Below, one piece after another: positions 58,107 through 64,000 of a stretch of 64,000 nt of DNA. The notes beneath the pieces were generated by a model. The model was not told the origin of the DNA, did not search any database, and saw only the letters and a list, made by a program, of their open reading frames with translations. Position 1 is the first letter of the stretch. Every line of letters starts with the position of its first letter. This DNA is from Diabrotica undecimpunctata. Its lineage: Eukaryota; Arthropoda; Insecta; Coleoptera; Chrysomelidae. The position numbers were made by a program, and so were the translations under genes. Location of the stretch: assembly GCF_040954645.1 (NCBI RefSeq), contig NC_092807.1, positions 81,727,017-81,791,016 on the forward strand, written 5' to 3'.

Positions 58107-58619
58107 AGCTTAACTTTTTGGATCAATAGCAACAACTACTCCGATGGCTAATGCCTCTCCCGGTGTTGAATTACACTATTGATCCAAAAGGTTGCAGAAC
58201 AACACAACTCACCAAGTGTGAAACACTAGACAGCTGTTTCGGTCCACCCAGACTATCATTAGTGACGTTTGGGTTCACCATTGGAAAGTTGTCCGTTCTG
58301 CTTTGGGGACTGTGTCCTCTGACTATAAAATATAAGCGAAAAATTGCAATACACTCTTAACTGCTCAACATATCAAGGTGTTATAGCAGGTGTTCTGCGT
58401 GCAATGCTGCCATGTTCACATGTACAGCATGGAAAACAAGAGTCATTTGCTGTCGGTTAAGGTTACCGAAAACCCAAGCAAAGCTTAACTTTTTGGATCA
58501 ATAGCAACAACTACTCCAGTGACTCCAATAGTGAACATGGCAGCATTGCACGCGGAACACCTGCTATAACACCTTGACGTGTTGAGCAGTTAAGAGTGTA
58601 TTGCATTTAGTCGCTTATA
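58107..58619 (-). mobile_element. Hammerhead-bearing repeat inserted in Tc1, with 12-bp target duplication
   Basis: CTAATTAAACAT (58095-58106) and CTAATTGAACAT (58620-58631) flank the insert; the Tc1 frame (LNLIKH / ILIEHLWDML) resumes across it. The insert holds one diverged unit (58107-58481), the beginning of a second unit, and from about 58527 an inverted part of the unit (TGGCAGCATTGCACGC). If the ribozyme strand (minus) is the sense strand, the inversion lies at the 5' end, as twin priming would produce. The repeat is about 80-85 percent similar to the array at 59293-60316 by eye. Confidence 0.8.
58221..58270 (-). ncRNA. Hammerhead ribozyme, inactive copy (G5A)
   Basis: Same fold position as 59404-59451. 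The first core box is CTAATGA, with A in place of the essential G5, and an extra base or two precede stem II. The cleavage triplet is GTC. Predicted inactive. Confidence 0.65.
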
Positions 58620-58821
58620 CTAATTGAACATCTTTGGGATATGTTAGATAGATGTGTCCCGAGGCGCCCACATCCACCTCAAATCCTTCAACAACTAAAA
58701 GAAACTCTAATCGAAGAATGGGAAAATATAGGTACCTCAACAAGATATCGACAGGCTTATACGCAGCATGCCACGTAGATTTCAAGCACTAATTCGCGCT
58801 GGTGAAAAATACACACGATAT
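58620..58821 (+). pseudogene. Tc1-like transposase, C-terminal piece
   Basis: Reads IEHLWDMLDRCVPRRPHPPQ with the catalytic Glu (IEH), LQQLKETLIEEWENI, and after a frameshift RQAYTQHAT or RSMPRRFQALIRAGE, ending KYTRY at 58821. It completes the transposase begun at 57900. Confidence 0.8.
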
Positions 58822-58834
58822 TAAGAATCAATTT

Positions 58835-59292
58835 TTCTTCATATCCTTACGTTAGAGATGTGGAACAACTGCTTATTCCATTTCATTTGTTGTAGTGTTT
58901 TCAAGTTGTTATGATTATCTTCAAAATGGTATGTAGAAATGGTTTTAATTTATTAAATTTATTTGAACAAAACATGATTCCTTTATTCAGGTAATAAGAT
59001 TTCTATATTATTAAAATTAATAAGACGCAAATATGTGTGAGGCAAAATTATTAACAAACTATGAACGAATAAATAAACGAAACACAAATATAGAGATATC
59101 AGCAGGAGTGGTGAGAAAAGCAAAGAATAGTAGAAGGCAGGAGAGTAATAATATCCCAGTTAAAGACAAAAAATGATCCAGAAATTGAAATTTCATAAGA
59201 CACTTTAATAAAATATAGGTAGAAGAGCGAGCACTAAATCCTACATATCTGATCTACCCGAAAATGTATTACTTTGCTATACTATAAAATAC
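58835..59292. other. No recognisable gene
   Basis: AT-rich spacer between the Tc1 remnant and the ribozyme array. Confidence 0.5.
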
Positions 59293-59403
59293 TAGTTATG
59301 TTTGGATCAACAGAAACAACTACTCCGAGGGCTAATACCCCTACCGGCATTGAATTATACTATTGATCCTATAGTCGCAGAACAACACAACCCATCAAGT
59401 GTG

Positions 59404-59451
59404 AAACGCCAAACAGCTGTTTCGGTCCGCCAGACCTCATCAGTGACGCTT
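59404..59451 (-). ncRNA. Type I hammerhead ribozyme, intact core
   Basis: Read on the minus strand from 59451: stem I AAGCGTCA (59451-59444), CTGATGA (59443-59437), stem II GGTC-loop-GACC (59436-59424), GAA (59423-59421), stem III ACAG/CTGT with no loop (59420-59413), U17 (59412), then stem I TGGCGTTT (59411-59404). Stem I has 8 pairs, two of them G-U. All invariant core bases are present, and cleavage is expected between 59412 and 59411. The 4-bp stem III without a loop is the arrangement described for hammerheads of Penelope elements and animal retrozymes, thought to work as dimers. Confidence 0.8.
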
Positions 59452-59770
59452 GGCTTCTCCATTGGAAAGTTGTCCGTTCTGCTTAAGGGGACAAGGTCCT
59501 CTGAATCTCAAATGTAAATGAGAATGCAATCCACTCTTAACTGATCAACATTTAATATGTCATCACAGGTGTTCCGTGTGCAATGCCGCCAGGTCACCCA
59601 TGTACAGCTTGGAACAACAAGAGCCATTTGCTGATCGGTTTAGGTCACCGAAACCCCATTAATTATATTTAGATCAACAGAAACAACTACTCAGAGGGCT
59701 AATACCCCTACCGGCATTGAATTATACTATTGATCCTATAGTCGCAGAACAACACAACCCATCAAGTGTG

Positions 59771-59818
59771 AAACGCCAAACAGCTGTTTCGGTCCGCCAG
59801 ACCTGATCAGTGACGCTT
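59771..59818 (-). ncRNA. Hammerhead ribozyme, inactive copy (G8C)
   Basis: Identical to the intact copy except that the core box is CTGATCA: G8, the general acid, is C. Stems I, II and III are preserved. Predicted inactive. Confidence 0.75.
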
Positions 59819-60136
59819 GGCTTCTCCATTGAAAAGTGTTCGTTCTGCTTAAGGGGACAAGGTCCTCTGAATCTCAAATGTAAATGAGAATGCAATCCAC
59901 TCTTAACTGATCAACATTTAATATGTCATCACAGGTGTTCCGTGTGCAATGCTGCCAGGTCACCCATGTACAGCTTGGAACAACAAGAGCCATTTGCTGA
60001 TCGGTTTAGGTCACCGAAACCCAACCAATTATGATTGGATCAACAGAAACAACTACTCCGTGGGCTAATACCCCTACCGGCATTGAATTATACTATTGAT
60101 CCAATGGTCGCAGAAAAACACAACCCATCAAGTGTG

Positions 60137-60184
60137 AAACGCCAAACAGCTGTTTCGGTCCGCCAGACCTTATCTGTGACGCTT
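60137..60184 (-). ncRNA. Hammerhead ribozyme, inactive copy (two core changes)
   Basis: The core box reads CAGATAA in place of CTGATGA (U4A and G8A). The stems and GAAAC box are preserved. Predicted inactive. Confidence 0.75.
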
Positions 60185-60316
60185 GGCTTCTCCATTGGAA
60201 AGTTGTCCGTTCTGCTTAAGGGGACAAGGTCCTCTGAATCTCAAATGTAAATGAGAATGCAATCCACTCTTAACTGATCAACATTTAATATGTCATCACA
60301 GGTGTTCCGTGTGCAA

Positions 60317-60672
60317 ATAAAACTAAATATCCTATAAACAAATTTGAAAAAACGAATTTAGTATACAGCATTAGTTGTACTCAGTGTGAGGCTGAATATG
60401 TTGGTGAGACCGGAAGAAATCTTTCAAATCGCATTATTTCTCACAAAAGTGATTGCAGAATTAAAAAACCATCTTGTGCTTTGGCAGAGCATGTAATCGA
60501 TAAAGACCATATTATGGATTTTGATAACATTAAAATTTTATGTAGTGAAAGTAACAAATTTAAAAGGACTTTTTTGGAAACGGTTTGTATTCGCAAAAGT
60601 GATAATAATTCAAACAAAAGATCAGAAATTCAAAATTTAAGCAAAATTTATAATTATATTCTTTCTTTATGA
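60317..60672 (+). pseudogene. Penelope-like GIY-YIG endonuclease, second family
   Basis: Open frame from the array border: KTKYPINKFEKTNLVYSISC, TQCEAEYVGETGRNLSNRI (GIY-YIG core with CxxC insertion), ALAEHVIDKDHIMDF, FKRTFLETVCIRKS (likely catalytic Glu). It ends at a TGA at 60670. It differs clearly from the GIY-YIG at 57332. The reverse transcriptase is absent, so it is a 5'-truncated element; its 3' region runs to about 61170. Confidence 0.8.
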
Positions 60673-61080
60673 TTTATATATAAAACTTCTACATTCTTTC
60701 ATACATTCTTTCAGACATCTGTCAACGGTGAATAAATCTTCTTCTTTTTGTTACTAAACAAAAAAGAATGTTTAAACGAAATTTTACTTTTGGCAATATA
60801 ATTGTCAAAAATAAAAATTTTATGTTGGCATTTATGACATTGAGGCTATTTGTAATTGGTTGCTATTTATAAATTCAATTATTTTTGTATTAAAAAAAAT
60901 GTTTTCAAAATTATAAAAATTTTCGGAGAAACATTTATTGGATAAAAACATTTTTATATTAAATATTTTGAAGATGTATTAGCAGTAATTTTTACTTACT
61001 AAACTAATTTTTATTTGGTAAGTTAACAAAAATTGTTTTTTCTTTTTAGTTCAACCTTGTAAGTATTTTGTCTTTTTTAG

Positions 61081-61118
61081 CTCTTGATAATAATTGTAAA
61101 CACAATTGAAAGCTCGAG
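61081..61118 (+). ncRNA. Hammerhead-like relic at the second Penelope 3' end
   Basis: In order: CTC, TTGATAA, stem AATTGT/ACAATT with loop AAAC, GAA, self-complementary AGCT, C, then GAG pairing with CTC. Same architecture as 57680-57718 and 28625-28664, with a non-canonical first box. Confidence 0.45.
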
Positions 61119-61148
61119 AATAAAAAAATAGTTAACCAATAGCCCTTT

Positions 61149-61174
61149 TATTGACTCCAACCCATCCAAAGCAG

Positions 61175-61269
<95 letters not shown>
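61149..61269. repeat. 22-bp inverted repeat (left) plus (TA)n array
   Basis: TATTGACTCCAACCCATCCA begins at 61149; its complement lies at 62119-62140. Directly after it is a (TA)n array at 61176-61269. Confidence 0.85.
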
Positions 61270-61273
<4 letters not shown>

Positions 61274-62008
61274 ATATAAATATTGAAATTATGGATTCAA
61301 GTAGATCATTGAAAAATAATTTTTATCTGTTACTACACTATTGGCTCTTTCCATTGATTCTAATTATATTTAATTTTAGTCACTATTTATTTCGAAATCG
61401 TTAATTAAACGGACAATTAAACCAAAACAACCACCAATTTCATAATTTATGAACTGAACACTACTTAACATTCACCATTTTGATAGTCGATTATTTATTA
61501 TGTGTAAATACTTATGTACTTCATATAATTATAGTGATTTATTTCATCTTTTAACTATCTATGCTAATGCTCAAACTTGTATTTAACAAGATCTATATAA
61601 TCTTCATGGAAATAACGAATAAATTTTGGGACCACCAAGAGAGAATATTTCGTGATATGTTGCTATAACCGTTTATAAATAAATAATAAAAATTAGGATA
61701 AATTACAGATAAAAAATAGTGAAATGTTTTCTATTGATCATTTTTAGGATAATCTTTTTGAAATCTTTGTTATTTCCACCCATTCACTACAACAGCCTAC
61801 TAATCGTTTATATCGTACAGTAGAACGGATATCGCCGTTTGAAGTGTTTCCCTAATAACGTATTTATTTTTAGCAAAAAAACCCCTGGGAGAGATTGATT
61901 TTTGTAATAATCAAAGTATTCTGATGCATCAAAATTTCGTATCTTTCATGATCCCCCTTCAGGCGACAGTCATACTCATAACTATTTTATTAATCTGGCA
62001 TATAACAC

Positions 62009-62018
<10 letters not shown>
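61270..62018. other. No recognisable gene
   Basis: AT-rich DNA between two (TA)n arrays and within the inverted 22-bp pair. Confidence 0.5.
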
Positions 62019-62072
<54 letters not shown>

Positions 62073-62135
62073 GAAAAAAGAAGTACTTGTGACTCGTTTG
62101 GAACAAATATATAGTTGTTTTGGATGGGTTGGAGT

Positions 62136-62218
<83 letters not shown>
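62019..62218. repeat. (TA)n arrays with the right 22-bp inverted repeat
   Basis: TA arrays at 62019-62066 and 62138-62218; between them, at 62119-62140, is the complement of 61149-61170. Confidence 0.9.
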
Positions 62219-62221
<3 letters not shown>

Positions 62222-62224
62222 ATG

Positions 62225-64000
62225 ATGTGTTTTTTTTTGTTTGAATGATGAGCAATGAGTATTTTTAATAATATATAGGGTTTTTATCGCGGTTCTCAAA
62301 GAATTAGCTTGTAAGTACTTTTTTAAATTATCTTTATTATAACTATTATGAAACACACATATATATCTAACCTAGTCAATGTAAATTTAAAATAAACTGT
62401 CTTTAAACTGATATTCTTATAAAACTAATTAAATTCTATAGACAATCTAAAATTTAAACAAACTATCTTCAAAATTGAAATTGTTATGACACTAACTAAA
62501 TTATATTAACAAAATTTTGTACCTTTCTTTCACTGAATGCCTAAATGAACTGTTTTCCACTAAGTATATAGATTCTAATCACCACTGAATGTCTTCGTAC
62601 TTCAGTTATCCTTGTTTTTTGTGAAATTACTTTTTTCAATTATCAGCTTCTACCAATTTAAGATATAGTTTTCTTCACCAGCATTTATACACCACCAACC
62701 AAACCAGCAAACAGCATTTATATTTATTCTTCTTTTCAATATAGCAATATCCAATTATTATAAGTTGATTTATACTAATCTCCAACCATAATATAATTTA
62801 ATTTCTTCCAATATACTTTTTTTTTTAATCTTCAATAATTATTTGTGTATAATTATAAATGTGCATTAAATATATGCATAATTTTTAATCTTCTTTTAAC
62901 TCACTATATTAAACAATTTGACTATTTGTACCTGATTCACTGACTCCAACTAACTTTCATATTTCTTACTAAACTTTTCTGACTGACTTCTTGAAAATTC
63001 TGAACAATTTACTTCACTAAATGTGTCTATGTACTAACTTTCATAATGAACTGGCCTGACTTCTGACTTAAAAACTGCCTGACTTCTGAATAAAAACTTC
63101 TAAAAAACTCTATCTTGAATCCAAATCACGGGTATTTATATCTTTTGGACATTCTAGAACCATCTCGTAAGAGATCATGTTCCAATTTGTTCTATTTCAT
63201 ACTTGTCTGAATTTTCTGGAACAAACCATTTCGCAAACATGGCCATCTCCGGAGATCCAGAGAATTCCATTCTTTTCTATTAATAATTTTGTTTACATTT
63301 AGGCTTTTCAGATCAGAATATATAATTAAATTAGTAACTAACACTCTAATTTAATAAAATACACATTTCAAACAATATATTATATAACCCCACTTATATT
63401 CCCTTATTTCCTAAAATGTCAAATTGGAGACAGAGTTTGTATAGTTGGTTGCCTAGTCACATGGCTCACTTAAATCTATTATTTTACAATTTATTATATT
63501 TTTCTATTATATTTTTACAATTATTATATGCTAATTTCTTAAAATGCCCTCACATAAATATATTTTTATAAAATTCTCTAGTATATAACTTATTTAAAAT
63601 AATCAAATACTTTTTAATATCTAATATTATGTAGTATATAACTTATAAATTATTTTCTATAAACCCCAATCGTCACAATACCCCAAAAATAATATTTAAA
63701 ATAAATAATTTACTTATTATTTTTTTAAATATTAATTTTCTCATACCTTATTAAATTTAATAAATTAATAATTCAATTTTTTTTTTATTATTTAAAATGT
63801 GTTAAATACATCCCTGTTCGCTGTCTATGTCAAAACAGAGAACAACGCTGCACAGTTCGGCTATTCTATGGTCAAACTGTCATGTCAAATAGAGAGAATA
63901 AAATATAACCTTAATTAAAATATAATGGATATTGTGTTCTGTTTATTTATAAACAAAATCTAGGAATTATTTCCATTCAACAGGCTTTTATCCATATGAA
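62225..64000. other. No recognisable gene
   Basis: AT-rich DNA. A stretch near 62980-63260 has repeated CTGACTTCTGA-like motifs and a slightly higher G+C content but no identified family. No ORF with a signature on either strand. Confidence 0.5.

Larger units (their letters stand above)
59293..60316 (-). repeat. Tandem array of ~366-bp hammerhead-bearing units (retrozyme-like)
   Basis: Two full units and a third cut short. Equivalent points lie at 59304, 59671 and 60037, giving 367 and 366 bp. Units are more than 95 percent identical by eye, so the array is young. Each unit begins with (G/A)GATCAACAG and has ACTATTGATCC about 55 bp further on, a short inverted pair. Each carries a hammerhead on the minus strand. 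There is no coding capacity; frames across the units are accidental. It ends abruptly at 60316, where a plus-strand Penelope-like GIY-YIG frame begins. Confidence 0.85.

Noticed and set aside
60317..60672. Ribozyme array as the terminal repeat of the adjoining Penelope element
   Set aside because: The ribozyme is on the opposite strand and the border is abrupt; a link is possible but not shown by the sequence.

Overview
This is a eukaryotic, insect-type window of about 64 kb. It is strongly AT-rich, full of long (TA)n arrays and saturated with transposable elements (TEs). The families present (I-clade and RTE LINEs, Penelope-like elements, Tc1/mariner, piggyBac, PIF/Harbinger with a MADF gene, P-element/THAP, a tRNA-derived SINE) fit an arthropod, most plausibly a beetle; the species is not resolvable from the sequence. 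There are no bacterial-style operons, CRISPR arrays or rRNA genes, and no functional tRNA. A 100-N assembly gap lies at 46500-46599.

Layout. 0-7 kb: an RTE scrap and a piggyBac-like element (2338-6984) split by a 2.3 kb insertion. 7-15 kb: RTE-type LINE fragments on both strands, a 488-bp near-perfect palindrome (9265-9752) and a Penelope reverse transcriptase piece with a foldback inserted in it. 16-22 kb: a SINE with a (TA)n tail, then a decayed 4.4 kb antisense gene for a large PIN/FEN-like nuclease family protein. 22-26 kb: a Ty3/Gypsy integrase remnant and a dead mariner. 27-33 kb: a decayed I-clade LINE lying between 110-bp inverted repeats. 33-42.6 kb: a three-level nest. A Harbinger element is split by a complete Tc1, which in turn carries a 553-bp MITE and a full-length, nearly intact I-clade LINE with a 12-bp target-site duplication. 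42.8-44.8 kb: a THAP/P-element transposase. 46-49.4 kb: a LINE tail, the gap, a 960-bp foldback and a nearly intact Tc1 with terminal repeats. 49.7-55.4 kb: a seven-exon antisense gene for a zinc-finger tyrosine recombinase (Crypton-type), the best candidate for a host or domesticated gene. 56-61 kb: two Penelope-like elements, a broken Tc1 and a family of ~366-bp repeats. 61-64 kb: (TA)n arrays and AT-rich DNA.

Most interesting signal. The ~366-bp repeats carry a type I hammerhead ribozyme on the minus strand. One copy has an intact core with four stem/core elements that fold by inspection; three sister copies carry core mutations. One diverged copy sits inside a Tc1 transposase gene, flanked by a 12-bp target-site duplication and with an inverted end, which indicates retrotransposition of ribozyme RNA. 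The unit matches the published 'retrozyme' concept and lies beside Penelope-like elements whose ends show related hammerhead-like folds. Gene structures, splice sites and folds given here were worked out by eye and have not been tested by alignment or folding software.
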